A stretch of 17,883 bases of DNA from Clostridiaceae bacterium (GCA_029256485.1 JAQSXU010000074.1:1-17883), one strand, 5' to 3'; positions 1 through 7,217 are shown, counted from the first letter of the stretch. Translations and numbers: made by a program. The notes: generated by a model not told the origin, from the sequence alone.

Positions 1-12
1 TTGTGCCCACCA
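1..12 (+). tRNA. 3' end of an upstream tRNA (partial), probably tRNA-Val
   Basis: The first twelve bases end in CCA (10-12). Before it are an A at the discriminator position (9) and seven bases (2-8, TGTGCCC) that suit the 3' strand of an acceptor stem whose 5' strand would be GGGCACA. The complete tRNA-Asp starts only 10 bases later, so this is most simply the tail of the preceding gene in a tRNA cluster. The Val identity is a guess from the acceptor sequence and from common Val-Asp clusters in clostridia. The anticodon is outside the window. Confidence 0.55.
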
Positions 13-21
13 CATTATTAT

Positions 22-98
22 GGCCTAGTGGCTCAGTTGGTTAGAGTGTCGGCCTGTCACGCCGAAGGTCGAGGGTTCGAGTCCCTTCTAGGTCGCCA
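22..98 (+). tRNA. tRNA-Asp (anticodon GTC)
   Basis: This is a complete 77-base cloverleaf with encoded CCA (96-98). The acceptor strand GGCCTAG (22-28) pairs with CTAGGTC (88-94) with one G-U pair, and the discriminator base is G. The anticodon loop CTGTCAC carries GTC, which reads aspartate codons. The T loop has the standard GGTTCGA(G) pattern. It sits 10 bases after the end of another tRNA and just before a strong hairpin terminator, so it is the last gene of a tRNA transcript entering from the left. Confidence 0.97.
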
Positions 99-100
99 TA

Positions 101-133
101 AAAAAACTGTAAGGTTTACTTACAGTTTTTTTT
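101..133. terminator. Bidirectional intrinsic terminator between tRNA-Asp and dnaC
   Basis: A perfect 13-bp stem (101-113 with 119-131) surrounds the 5-base loop GTTTA. The core is CTGTAAG/CTTACAG and the outer part is an A-run/T-run. The run of T on either strand makes it a rho-independent terminator in both directions. On the plus strand it ends the tRNA transcript, and on the minus strand it ends the dnaD-dnaC transcript, whose stop codon is at 138. Confidence 0.9.
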
Positions 134-137
134 ATTT

Positions 138-1112
138 CTATTTTTTTATGTTTTTTTGGATTCGTATGTCATCCCCGTAAAACTTACATAAATTAAAATT
201 ACCTAAAAGTCTAGATGATATTCTTTCAGAATAACTCTTTAAGATTTCTTCCAAACTATAGTTTGTTGAAACTATCATTTTTTTCCCACTTAAAAGTTTT
301 TTATTAACCAGGTTAAACAATTCAGTTTTTGAAAATACACTGATTTGTTCGGAACCAAGGTCATCTATGATCAACAAGTCACAGTTTAATAATAGATTTT
401 CAATGTCGGTGTCTTCGTTAAACTTTATATGCTTAAGATTTTGGATTAAGTCGTCGGCTGTTCTGTATATTACAAAATATCCTTTATCTAAAAGTTCTTT
501 AGCTATACAATGGGATAAAAAGGTTTTACCTGTACCAGAAGTGCCATAAAATAATAAATTTTCACTGTTTTCACTAAAAGAGTTTATAAAGTTCCAACTT
601 TTAGATAGAATTTTTTCGATGTTTTTTCTTGGGCTGTCAGGTTCATTTGAAACCCTTGAAGTTGAAAAATACCTGAAATCAAAATTGCTAAAATTATTAT
701 TTTTTAATAGTAAGGTCAAATCTGAATTTTTATAATAAAGAGAAACTAATTTTTGTTTGAAACATGAACACTTATCTGCACCTATAAAACCAGTATCTTT
801 ACATTTTGGACATCTATAATGAAGATCTAGATAATCCATGGTATAGCCATTGCTAACTAATAATTCGATTTTTCTCATCCTTAATTCGGTTATTTTATTT
901 TTTAAATATTTAATATTATCATCTTTATCAGGAATATTCTTTAACATAACAAGGGAAAGTTCTATGCTTAGTTTCCCAATTTGGTTTTCTATATCAGATA
1001 TGTAAGGAATTTTTTCTGAAATCTCTTTTCTTCTGTCAGCTAATAAATTTTTTTCTTCATCTCTAATTAACTCATAGCTTTTTAAAATGTCTCCTTGATA
1101 TCCTTTAATCAT
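138..1112 (-). CDS. dnaC: DnaC/DnaI-type AAA+ ATPase, primosomal helicase loader
   Basis: This 324-residue ATPase probably loads the replicative helicase onto DNA together with DnaD. The N-terminal third is charged and helical. It is followed by a cysteine cluster, C101-x2-C104-x10-C115-x-C117, that looks like a zinc-binding site of the kind found in clostridial DnaC-like loaders. The AAA+ core has a Walker A loop, GTSGTGKT, with the nucleotide-binding lysine at K196. The Walker B segment is LLIIDDLG. A later NLVNKKLLSGKKMIVSTN stretch fits sensor 1, with an arginine-rich ERISSRL box after it. The ATG has AGGATGGG about 6-12 bases upstream. It overlaps by 8 bases the stop codon of the frame-restored dnaD, which suggests translational coupling. 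Family assignment is firm; the exact role (DnaC versus DnaI naming) is by analogy. Confidence 0.9.
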   Translation of the reverse strand: MIKGYQGDILKSYELIRDEEKNLLADRRKEISEKIPYISDIENQIGKLSIELSLVMLKNIPDKDDNIKYLKNKITELRMRKIELLVSNGYTMDYLDLHYRCPKCKDTGFIGADKCSCFKQKLVSLYYKNSDLTLLLKNNNFSNFDFRYFSTSRVSNEPDSPRKNIEKILSKSWNFINSFSENSENLLFYGTSGTGKTFLSHCIAKELLDKGYFVIYRTADDLIQNLKHIKFNEDTDIENLLLNCDLLIIDDLGSEQISVFSKTELFNLVNKKLLSGKKMIVSTNYSLEEILKSYSERISSRLLGNFNLCKFYGDDIRIQKNIKK

Positions 1113-1192
1113 TATTATCCCATCCTAATAATTTTTTTTCTAATGCATTAAAATCATAATCTCTTTGTTCATAGTTATTAAATGACTTTTTT
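1105..1192 (-). other. Out-of-frame continuation of dnaD with six-A slip site
   Basis: On the minus strand the run AAAAAA (1192-1187) is followed by an open frame that is one base off from the annotated dnaD frame. It encodes S-F-N-N and then YEQRDYDFNALEKKLLGW and D-N-N-D, with a stop at 1107-1105. This matches the remembered C-terminal tail pattern (YEQRxYDFxxLExKLLGW) of clostridial DnaD proteins. Its stop overlaps the dnaC start as ATGATTAA. Both points argue that this segment is, or recently was, the true end of dnaD. Confidence 0.8.
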
Positions 1193-2059
1193 GTTTGATG
1201 TCTTTTTACTATCCTTTATAGCAATATCCTGCAAAGACTTTATTCCATCTTTGAACCAGCTTGTTAAAATGCCATCAATATATTTGAAATCAGCTTTATT
1301 AATTCTCTGAAAACATATATCACTGGCTTTAAAAATTATTTCTAAAGGGAAGTTATACATTGTGATCCATTTACTTAATAAATCTTCCTGGGGCTTCATA
1401 ACTTCTCCATCTTTTATGCCAAGGTAGCCTAATATTTTTCTTATAGAAACCCACTTATCCTCATGTTTCTTAATAAAAATTTGAGCTTCTTCTACAGTTT
1501 TTATTTTAGCATCAAACCAAGCTATGGCAATTTTCTCTATGTATCTCCAGTCGGTTTTACCTTTTGATGCACAATATTGTACTAATAAAAGAATGATTTC
1601 TGGAGAAAACCCATAATCCTTTGACCAGCCTATATACATGGACATTTCCTTTGAAGAAAGAGGCCTTCCAATAAGCTTTTCCACATCTTGAAGCATATCT
1701 TTTACTGAATTATTATCTAATTCCCTAAGCAGATCAATGCTGTTATTTTTTTCTGGTATTAAGCTGTCTAAATCTAAGAACTTTATTGAAAAATTCCCCA
1801 TGTTATCTACAGGAACAACTTCAACAACGCCTTCATCACCCCAGTAATTCCAGGCGTTGATAACATCTGTTTCAAGTAAGTGGAGAGTAGATGACATTAT
1901 AACGGAGCTAACGCCAAGTTCTCCTGACATACAGTATTTCAAACCTAAAAGATAAACTTTTACAAATTCTCCTCTAGCCTTTGGCATGAACTTATCTATA
2001 AAAACATTACTAACAGGGGTATAGCTAAATGAATTATTTTTAAAAACATAAGTACTCAT
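1178..2059 (-). CDS. dnaD: DnaD domain primosomal protein, C-terminally frameshifted
   Basis: This replication-initiation protein remodels DNA and works with the DnaC/DnaI loader encoded next. As read it has 293 residues. An N-terminal DnaD winged-helix domain (about 1-100) holds a run ending in AWNYWGDEGVVEV. Two DnaB_2-type repeats follow (about 123-193 and 208-275), each with the family's YxxxIxxxW signature: YIEKIAIAW (173-181) and YIDGILTSW (260-268). The open frame ends early, in KKVI, at the A6 run (minus strand of 1187-1192). Removing one A continues the frame for 26 more residues into a tail typical of clostridial DnaD, ending at 1105 (restored length 317 residues). The ATG at 2059 has no close ribosome site; the AGGAGG lies at 2114-2119 across a possible hairpin. 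Identity is firm. Whether the frameshift is real is open. Confidence 0.9.
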   Translation of the reverse strand: MSTYVFKNNSFSYTPVSNVFIDKFMPKARGEFVKVYLLGLKYCMSGELGVSSVIMSSTLHLLETDVINAWNYWGDEGVVEVVPVDNMGNFSIKFLDLDSLIPEKNNSIDLLRELDNNSVKDMLQDVEKLIGRPLSSKEMSMYIGWSKDYGFSPEIILLLVQYCASKGKTDWRYIEKIAIAWFDAKIKTVEEAQIFIKKHEDKWVSIRKILGYLGIKDGEVMKPQEDLLSKWITMYNFPLEIIFKASDICFQRINKADFKYIDGILTSWFKDGIKSLQDIAIKDSKKTSNKKVI

Positions 2060-2072
2060 AAATAAAATAACT

Positions 2073-2119
2073 GTTACGTAAAACTTTATAATGTTATTTG
2101 CTTTAACGTAACTCCTCCT
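2073..2119 (-). promoter_or_regulatory. Distant Shine-Dalgarno plus hairpin in the dnaD leader
   Basis: On the minus strand a perfect AGGAGG (2119-2114) lies about 54 bases upstream of the dnaD ATG, too far for direct use, and nothing similar lies closer. Between them GTTACGT (2112-2106) can pair with ACGTAAC (2079-2073), with three more A-T pairs inside after one mismatch. Folding this hairpin would leave about 14 unpaired bases between the ribosome site and the ATG. An in-frame ATT at 2068-2066 would be closer still. The elements are seen directly; the bridging role is inferred. Confidence 0.45.
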
Positions 2120-2164
2120 CTTCTATTTTTTTCTATTTACTATAATAGTATTTATCAACAATTA

Positions 2165-2193
2165 ATTATACCAAAATAAATATACTATCTCAA
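2165..2193 (-). promoter_or_regulatory. Sigma-A promoter of dnaD-dnaC
   Basis: On the minus strand TTGAGA (2193-2188) and a perfect TATAAT (2170-2165) are separated by exactly 17 bases. The start point would fall near 2158, giving a leader of about 100 bases that contains the AGGAGG and hairpin described separately. Confidence 0.8.
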
Positions 2194-2297
2194 TGTTAGT
2201 GTGATATAAGATTTTATAATAAAGATTGTATTTTTTGGGATATTTAGAGCAAAATATTAGTTATGACAATAAATAATTACTGAAAGGACTGTTAGTT

Positions 2298-3299
2298 TTG
2301 AATATAGATATGAATATTAAAAAAATCATCTGCCTTGTGGCTTTTTTTATTGCCGTAACCGCTTGTGTTATGGGATGTATTTCGCTAAGGCCAAATGCTT
2401 GGGAGGTCTATTTAGGGAATACTGCAATTGCATATGTTAGGGATAAAGAAGATTTTAATAGAGTAAATGAAAAAGTAAAGTCTCAGTTAATGAATGAACA
2501 TAAAGGAGTAAATATAAAGGAAGAAATAAAGTTCCAGCAGGTGAAAATTGATTATCAATTGTTAAGCAGTGAGGAATTTATCAAAAATTCAATTAAAAAT
2601 AATATAAGAATAGAAGTACCAGCTGTAATTATGAAAGCAGATGGGAAAATAATTGGATACCTAAATAATGAAGCTGAAATAGTAAAAGTATTGGATAAAG
2701 TAAAAGATTATTATATAAAGAAAAATAACATAAATCAGTTGGAAGGTTATAAATTAAATAATAAAATCACTTTTGTAAAAGTTAATGCAGACATATCTAA
2801 AATATCTACCATAGATGCAGTCTCTGAGAAGATAATTCTTAGCGATAAAAATAATGAAGCATTAGTTTGCTTTAATGTTACAGGAGTGAAAAAAGGAGCA
2901 GCACTGTCAAGAGCTTCACAGAAGGTTACACTATTTACCCCTGCTTTAGGAACAATCACATCAAATTTCGGCATGAGATGGGGAAAACAGCATAAGGGAA
3001 TAGATATTGGAGCGGCAATGGGAGCTCCTATTTATGCTGCCTGGGATGGAAAAATCATAACTGCACATTATGAAGATGGATATGGAAATGTGATAAAAAT
3101 TCAACATAGTAATGGAATAGAAACAGTATATGGCCATTGCAGTTTTATAGGGGTACATGAAGGTGAATATGTGAAAAAAGGTGATAAAATCGGTGAAGTT
3201 GGAAGTACAGGGAATAGTACTGGTCCTCATTTACATTTTGAGGTAAGAATAAATGGTCAGCCTGAGAACCCACTAAAATATTTAAATTTTGGGATATAG
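2298..3299 (+). CDS. Membrane-anchored M23 family metallopeptidase
   Basis: This 333-residue protein is a predicted peptidoglycan endopeptidase of the LytM/M23 type, acting outside the membrane. One hydrophobic segment near residues 8-30 serves as a signal anchor. About 180 residues of mixed, lysine-rich sequence follow, with two short repeats of the kind VYLGNTAIAYV and VIMKADGKIIGYL. The M23 domain fills the last 120 residues. Its zinc ligands are H232 and D236 in HKGIDIG and H313 in HLHFE, with H280 (YGH) and H311 completing the active site. The start is TTG, chosen because AAAGGA (2283-2288) lies 9 bases upstream; the in-frame ATG at 2310 is too far away. It stands alone, divergent from dnaD. 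A TATAAT at 2215-2220 could be its -10, but no good -35 is visible. A sporulation role (SpoIIQ-like) is possible but not shown. Confidence 0.88.
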   Translation: MNIDMNIKKIICLVAFFIAVTACVMGCISLRPNAWEVYLGNTAIAYVRDKEDFNRVNEKVKSQLMNEHKGVNIKEEIKFQQVKIDYQLLSSEEFIKNSIKNNIRIEVPAVIMKADGKIIGYLNNEAEIVKVLDKVKDYYIKKNNINQLEGYKLNNKITFVKVNADISKISTIDAVSEKIILSDKNNEALVCFNVTGVKKGAALSRASQKVTLFTPALGTITSNFGMRWGKQHKGIDIGAAMGAPIYAAWDGKIITAHYEDGYGNVIKIQHSNGIETVYGHCSFIGVHEGEYVKKGDKIGEVGSTGNSTGPHLHFEVRINGQPENPLKYLNFGI

Positions 3300-3322
3300 T
3301 GTTAAAGAATTTTAAAAATGTG

Positions 3323-3351
3323 TTGACTTTATTTTACTGTTAATATATACT
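3323..3351 (+). promoter_or_regulatory. Sigma-A promoter of the fatty acid synthesis operon
   Basis: TTGACT (3323-3328) and TATACT (3346-3351) are separated by exactly 17 bases, a near-consensus sigma-A promoter. The predicted start point near 3358 falls inside the first FabT-like palindrome, and the first gene begins at 3401. No other comparable promoter is visible before the terminator after accA. Confidence 0.85.
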
Positions 3352-3379
3352 TTGATTATCAAAATATTTGAGTATCAAA
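3351..3379 (+). promoter_or_regulatory. Two tandem FabT-like operators
   Basis: TTTGATTATCAAA (3351-3363) is a perfect 6-1-6 palindrome, and TTTGAGTATCAAA (3367-3379) is a second copy with matching TTTGA/TCAAA arms. Both fit the remembered streptococcal and lactococcal FabT box (TTTGA-N3-TCAAA). They are 16 bases apart start to start and cover the transcription start of the operon that encodes the FabT homologue. Autoregulated repression by FabT, probably with long-chain acyl-ACP as corepressor as in streptococci, is the natural inference. Confidence 0.85.
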
Positions 3380-3400
3380 ACAGTGTAAGGAGAGGATCTT

Positions 3401-4468
3401 ATGAGTTTACCTCCTTTAGTAATAGGAGATTTGATTGCAAGTATACCTATAATACAGGGCGGAATGGGAATTGGAGTTTCAGGATATAAACTGGCTTCTG
3501 CAGTGGCAAATGAAGGTGCAGTTGGAATAATTTCAGGTGTGCAAATAGGATATAGAGAACCTGATTTTATTACAAATACAAAAGAAGCAAATATCAGAGC
3601 CTTGAGAAAAGAAATTAGAAAAGCAAAAGAAATAAGCCCTAATGGAATAATTGGGGTTAATTTAATGGTTGCAATAAATAACTATGGTGAAATGGTAAAG
3701 GCATGTATTGAAGAAAACATAGACCTAATAATTTCAGGAGCAGGATTACCATTATCGCTGCCAAAGTTGGTTGAAGGAAGCAATGTTAAAATCGCTCCAA
3801 TAGTTTCATCTGGCAAGGCAGCATCTGTTATTTGCAAGATGTGGAAGAAACACAATAGGTGTCCAGACTTAATTGTAGTAGAGGGCCCTGAGGCAGGGGG
3901 ACACTTAGGATTTCATAAGGAAAATCTAAGTAACCCAATGAGCTTAGATGATATTGTAACTGAAGTAATAAATGAAGTTAAAAGTTTTGAAGAATTTTAT
4001 AATAAAAAGATTCCTGTAGTTGCAGCAGGGGGAGTTTATGATGGCAAGGATATAGCAAGACTTATAAAATTGGGTGCAAGCGGAGTGCAAATGGCTACAA
4101 GATTTGTAGCTACCTTTGAGTGTGATGCTGATATTAGGTACAAAGAAGCATATATAAAATGCAATAAGGATGACATAGAAATAATAACTAGTCCTGTGGG
4201 CATGCCTGGGAGAGCAATAAGAAATGATTTTATTAAACGAGTTGAGCAAGGGAGAATCCCACCAGTTAAATGTTTCATGTGCCTTAAGAAATGCAATCCA
4301 AAGGAAACACCATATTGCATAACCAAAGCCCTTGTGGATGCAGTTAATGGTAATGTTGATAATGCCTTAATTTTTACTGGAAGTAATGCATATAGAATAG
4401 ACAAAATTATTAGCGTTAGGAATCTTATAGATGAGTTAAAAGAGGATGCTGCCATAAATTTGATTTAA
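3401..4468 (+). CDS. FMN-dependent NMO/FabK-superfamily protein, FabX-like, with four-cysteine cluster
   Basis: This 355-residue TIM-barrel flavoprotein would usually be annotated as nitronate monooxygenase. The FMN-binding start IIQGGMGIG is followed by GAGLPLSLP, by EGPEAGGHLGF with the conserved catalytic-position H168, and by AAGGV and GASGVQMATRF. Near the C-terminus C291-x2-C294-x3-C298-x7-C306 could hold a [4Fe-4S] cluster, and FTGSNAYRIDKIIS follows. FabK lacks these C-terminal features. As I remember them, they match Helicobacter pylori FabX, which dehydrogenates and isomerises decanoyl-ACP to start unsaturated fatty acid synthesis. The gene opens the operon, right after the FabT operators, in the slot that fabM holds in streptococci. 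The start has AAGGAGAGG just upstream. The superfamily is certain; the FabX-like function is a strong hypothesis, and a nitronate-oxidising role remains possible. Confidence 0.85.
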   Translation: MSLPPLVIGDLIASIPIIQGGMGIGVSGYKLASAVANEGAVGIISGVQIGYREPDFITNTKEANIRALRKEIRKAKEISPNGIIGVNLMVAINNYGEMVKACIEENIDLIISGAGLPLSLPKLVEGSNVKIAPIVSSGKAASVICKMWKKHNRCPDLIVVEGPEAGGHLGFHKENLSNPMSLDDIVTEVINEVKSFEEFYNKKIPVVAAGGVYDGKDIARLIKLGASGVQMATRFVATFECDADIRYKEAYIKCNKDDIEIITSPVGMPGRAIRNDFIKRVEQGRIPPVKCFMCLKKCNPKETPYCITKALVDAVNGNVDNALIFTGSNAYRIDKIISVRNLIDELKEDAAINLI

Positions 4469-4521
4469 TTGGCTTCGTTTGGTAGATGGTTATTTATAGC
4501 AGCTAAAGAGGGTGAATATAA

Positions 4522-4998
4522 GTGGATAAAAGTTTAAATATATTAAATGAACTTTTGGTAGATACATTTAATGATATTTTGGAAATCGAACAAATGGCTC
4601 TGCAAAGTGGATCCTTTAATGATTTGTCGGTAACAGAAATACATACTATTGAAGCAATAGGTATGTACGAGCTAAAAAGTATGTCTGAAGTAGCAAATAC
4701 CTTAGGAATTACTGTAGGGACTTTAACTACAGCCATTAATCATTTAGTTAGAAAACTGTATGTTGAAAGAATGAGAAATGAAGAGGATAGAAGAGTAGTA
4801 CAAATAAAATTAACTAAAAGAGGAAAGCTGGCATATAGAATTCATGAAAAATTTCATCATGATATGGTGCTGGCAACCATTGAAGGATTATCTCATGAAG
4901 AAGAAATAGTGTTGGTTAGGTCTCTTGATAAGCTAAATAATTTTTTTAAGGGAAAATATCATTTAAAAGGCAGTAAGAAGGAGATTAAAAATGAATAA
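4522..4998 (+). CDS. fabT: FabT-like MarR family repressor of fatty acid synthesis
   Basis: This 158-residue MarR-type winged-helix regulator is the expected repressor of this operon. A dimerisation helix runs to about residue 35. The helix-turn-helix (about 50-80) contains MSEVANTLGITVGTLTTAIN. The wing holds the MarR-typical ERMRNEEDRRVVQIKLTKRG. The start is GTG with AGAGGGTG seven bases upstream. It lies second in the operon, and its stop overlaps the fabH ATG by 8 bases (ATGAATAA), so the two are probably coupled. The palindromes at the operon promoter match the FabT box and support this assignment over a general MarR protein. No FapR or PlsX gene is present here, consistent with FabT-type control. 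Confidence 0.88.
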   Translation: MDKSLNILNELLVDTFNDILEIEQMALQSGSFNDLSVTEIHTIEAIGMYELKSMSEVANTLGITVGTLTTAINHLVRKLYVERMRNEEDRRVVQIKLTKRGKLAYRIHEKFHHDMVLATIEGLSHEEEIVLVRSLDKLNNFFKGKYHLKGSKKEIKNE

Positions 4999-5971
4999 AG
5001 TGCAGATAATTGGCACAGGCAGTTATGTACCAGAAAATGTGGTTACTAATGAAGACTTGTCTAAAATAGTTGATACCAATGATGAATGGATTGTAACTAG
5101 AACTGGAATAAAGGAGAGACGAATAAGTACGGGCGAAAATACGTCACAAATTTCAACTAAAGCCGCATTAAAAGCCATGGAAAGTGCCAATATAGAGGCT
5201 AAAGACATTGATTTGATAATAGTGGCAACTTTAACTCCAGATTGTTTCACTCCATCAACAGCATGCATAGTTCAGAAAAATATTGGTGCAGCAAATGCTA
5301 CCTGCTTTGATCTATCAGCGGCTTGTACTGGATTCATATATGCTTTAGATGTAGCCTCTCAGTTTATTATTACAGGCAGGTATAAAAACGCGCTAGTAAT
5401 TGGAGCAGAGACACTGTCTAAAATTTTAGATTGGAAGGATAGGAGCACCTGTGTACTGTTTGGAGATGGGGCAGGTGCAGCGGTAATAAAAGCATCTAAT
5501 AATAATGAAACAATTTCTTTTTATACAGCGTCTGATGGCAGCAAGGGAGACTATTTAAGAAGTGAAAATATACAGGTTAAAAATCCATTTGTAAAGAAAA
5601 ACTATGCTTTATATGATGATAATTATATTCATATGGAGGGTAAGGAAATATTTAAATTTGCAGTTAGTGCTATGGGAGAAACTATAGAAAAGCTGTTAGA
5701 GAAGTCTGGAGAGAGTATAGATAATATTAAATATATAGTTCCACATCAGGCAAATTTAAGAATCATAGACTTTACAGCAAAAAGGTTAAAAATAGATCCC
5801 ACAAAGTTCTTTGTAAATCTAAGTAAGTTTGGAAATACTTCAGCAGCTAGTATAGCAATAGCTTTGGATGATTTAGTGCGCAGTAATGTCTTAAAGCCAA
5901 AGGACAAAATCATACTTGTTGGTTTTGGAGGAGGCTTAACATATGGTGGTGCCATATTTCAATGGAATTAA
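4991..5971 (+). CDS. fabH: 3-oxoacyl-ACP synthase III (KAS III)
   Basis: FabH condenses an acyl-CoA primer, usually acetyl-CoA, with malonyl-ACP to start each chain. The 326-residue length is normal. The Cys-His-Asn triad is complete: C112 in LSAACTGF, H252 in VPHQAN and N282 in FGNTSAAS. The C-terminal glycine loop GFGGGLTYGG is present. AAGGAG lies 8 bases upstream of the ATG, inside the end of fabT. Substrate preference (straight or branched primer) cannot be read from the sequence. Confidence 0.97.
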   Translation: MNKVQIIGTGSYVPENVVTNEDLSKIVDTNDEWIVTRTGIKERRISTGENTSQISTKAALKAMESANIEAKDIDLIIVATLTPDCFTPSTACIVQKNIGAANATCFDLSAACTGFIYALDVASQFIITGRYKNALVIGAETLSKILDWKDRSTCVLFGDGAGAAVIKASNNNETISFYTASDGSKGDYLRSENIQVKNPFVKKNYALYDDNYIHMEGKEIFKFAVSAMGETIEKLLEKSGESIDNIKYIVPHQANLRIIDFTAKRLKIDPTKFFVNLSKFGNTSAASIAIALDDLVRSNVLKPKDKIILVGFGGGLTYGGAIFQWN

Positions 5972-6010
5972 TGTTTACTAAAATAACAACTTTTTAGGAG
6001 GAATTAAAAA

Positions 6011-6235
6011 ATGATATTTGAAAAGATAAGAAAAATTATAGTTGAACAATTAGGTATCAGTGAAGATGAAGTTAAATTGGAAACTTCATTTGAAGATTTA
6101 GGAGTGGACTCATTAGACTTATTTCAAATAATAATAGAAATTGAAGAGAAATTTGATATACAAATTGAAGATGCAGAAAAAATAACAACTGTTGAAGAAG
6201 CAGTTAGCTTTGTTGAAAGTAAAATTCAAGAATAG
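6011..6235 (+). CDS. acpP: Acyl carrier protein
   Basis: This is a 74-residue acidic four-helix protein that carries growing acyl chains on a phosphopantetheine arm. The attachment site is S34 in the motif GVDSLDLFQ, and helix III IEEKFDIQIEDAE is typical. A strong TTAGGAGG ribosome site (5994-6001) precedes the ATG, in keeping with the high expression ACP needs. It lies between fabH and fabK, as in streptococcal operons. No phosphopantetheinyl transferase gene is in the window. Confidence 0.97.
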   Translation: MIFEKIRKIIVEQLGISEDEVKLETSFEDLGVDSLDLFQIIIEIEEKFDIQIEDAEKITTVEEAVSFVESKIQE

Positions 6236-6257
6236 TAAGGTTTAGTGGAGGATAATT

Positions 6258-7202
6258 ATGATTCAGAGCCAATTGTGTAATATGCTTGGAATAAAACATC
6301 CTATTATTCAAGGTGGGATGGCATGGATAGCTGACAGTTCATTAGCAGCAGCAGTATCCAATGCAGGAGGATTAGGAATAATTACAGGAAATGCACCTAT
6401 TGAATGGGTGAGAAATGAGATTAGAAAGGCAAAGCAGTTAACTGACAAGCCATTTGGAGTAAATATAATGCTGTTACATGAACAAGCTGAGGAAATGGCA
6501 AAGTTAATATGTGATGAAGGAGTAAAAGTAGTTACTACAGGAGCAGGAAATCCAGGAAAGTATATAGATATGTGGAAAGCACATGGAATAAAAGTTATAC
6601 CAGTTGTAGCTTCAGTAGCTTTAGCAAAAAGAATGGAAAGAGCTGGAGTGGATGCAGTTATTGCAGAAGGTGGAGAGTCAGGGGGACACGTAGGAGAACT
6701 AACTACTATGACTTTAGTACCTCAAGTGGTAGATGCTGTGAATATTCCTGTAATAGCAGCAGGTGGAATAGGAGATGGAAGAGGAGTTGCTGCAGCGTTC
6801 ATGTTAGGAGCAGTTGGGGTTCAACTAGGAACAAGATTTTTAGTAGCCTATGAATGTACTGTACATAGAAACTACAAAGAGAAAGTATTGGCAGCAAAAG
6901 ATATAGATTCACAGGTCACCGGAAGACCAACAGGACATCCAGTAAGGGTTCTAAGAAATAGATTAACCAGACAGTTCCAATTACTAGAGAAGGATGGGGC
7001 ACCTGCAGAAGAATTTGAAAAATTGGGAAGGGGAGCCTTATGTAAAGCAGCAAAAGATGGTGACATTGATAATGGTTCTGTAATGGCAGGCCAAATTGCA
7101 GGGTTGGTTTGTAAGGAGCAAAGCTGCAAAGAAATTATAGATGAAATTTTTGATGAAACTGAAAGATTACTTATGAAATCCTGTAAATTGATTACAGAAT
7201 AA
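6258..7202 (+). CDS. fabK: Enoyl-ACP reductase II (FabK)
   Basis: This FMN-dependent enzyme reduces trans-2-enoyl-ACP to acyl-ACP, the last step of each elongation round. It is 314 residues long with the opening IIQGGMAWIA, the ESGGHVGE loop carrying H144 (the same number as the catalytic histidine remembered for S. pneumoniae FabK), and AAGGIGDGRGVAAAF plus GVQLGTRFL for the phosphate of FMN. GTGGAGG lies 6 bases upstream of the ATG. No FabI or FabL gene is seen, so enoyl reduction here, and its triclosan tolerance, would rest on FabK. Unlike the paralogue that opens the operon it lacks the C-terminal four-cysteine cluster. Confidence 0.96.
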   Translation: MIQSQLCNMLGIKHPIIQGGMAWIADSSLAAAVSNAGGLGIITGNAPIEWVRNEIRKAKQLTDKPFGVNIMLLHEQAEEMAKLICDEGVKVVTTGAGNPGKYIDMWKAHGIKVIPVVASVALAKRMERAGVDAVIAEGGESGGHVGELTTMTLVPQVVDAVNIPVIAAGGIGDGRGVAAAFMLGAVGVQLGTRFLVAYECTVHRNYKEKVLAAKDIDSQVTGRPTGHPVRVLRNRLTRQFQLLEKDGAPAEEFEKLGRGALCKAAKDGDIDNGSVMAGQIAGLVCKEQSCKEIIDEIFDETERLLMKSCKLITE

Positions 7203-7217
7203 TTTTATGGAGGCTTT

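Noticed and set aside
2238..2270. Possible sigma-E-like sporulation promoter (GGATATT then ATGACAAT) before the M23 gene
   Set aside because: The spacing of about 18 bases is too long for sigma-E and the match is partial, so sporulation control is not supported.
4036..4455. A 139-codon minus-strand open frame opposite the FabX-like gene
   Set aside because: The plus-strand gene has clear family motifs along its full length, and the minus frame shows none and no ribosome site.
6572..6853. A 93-codon open frame, rich in Ser, Arg and Cys, inside fabK
   Set aside because: It is a same-strand shadow of fabK in another frame, with biased composition, no ribosome site and no recognisable domain.
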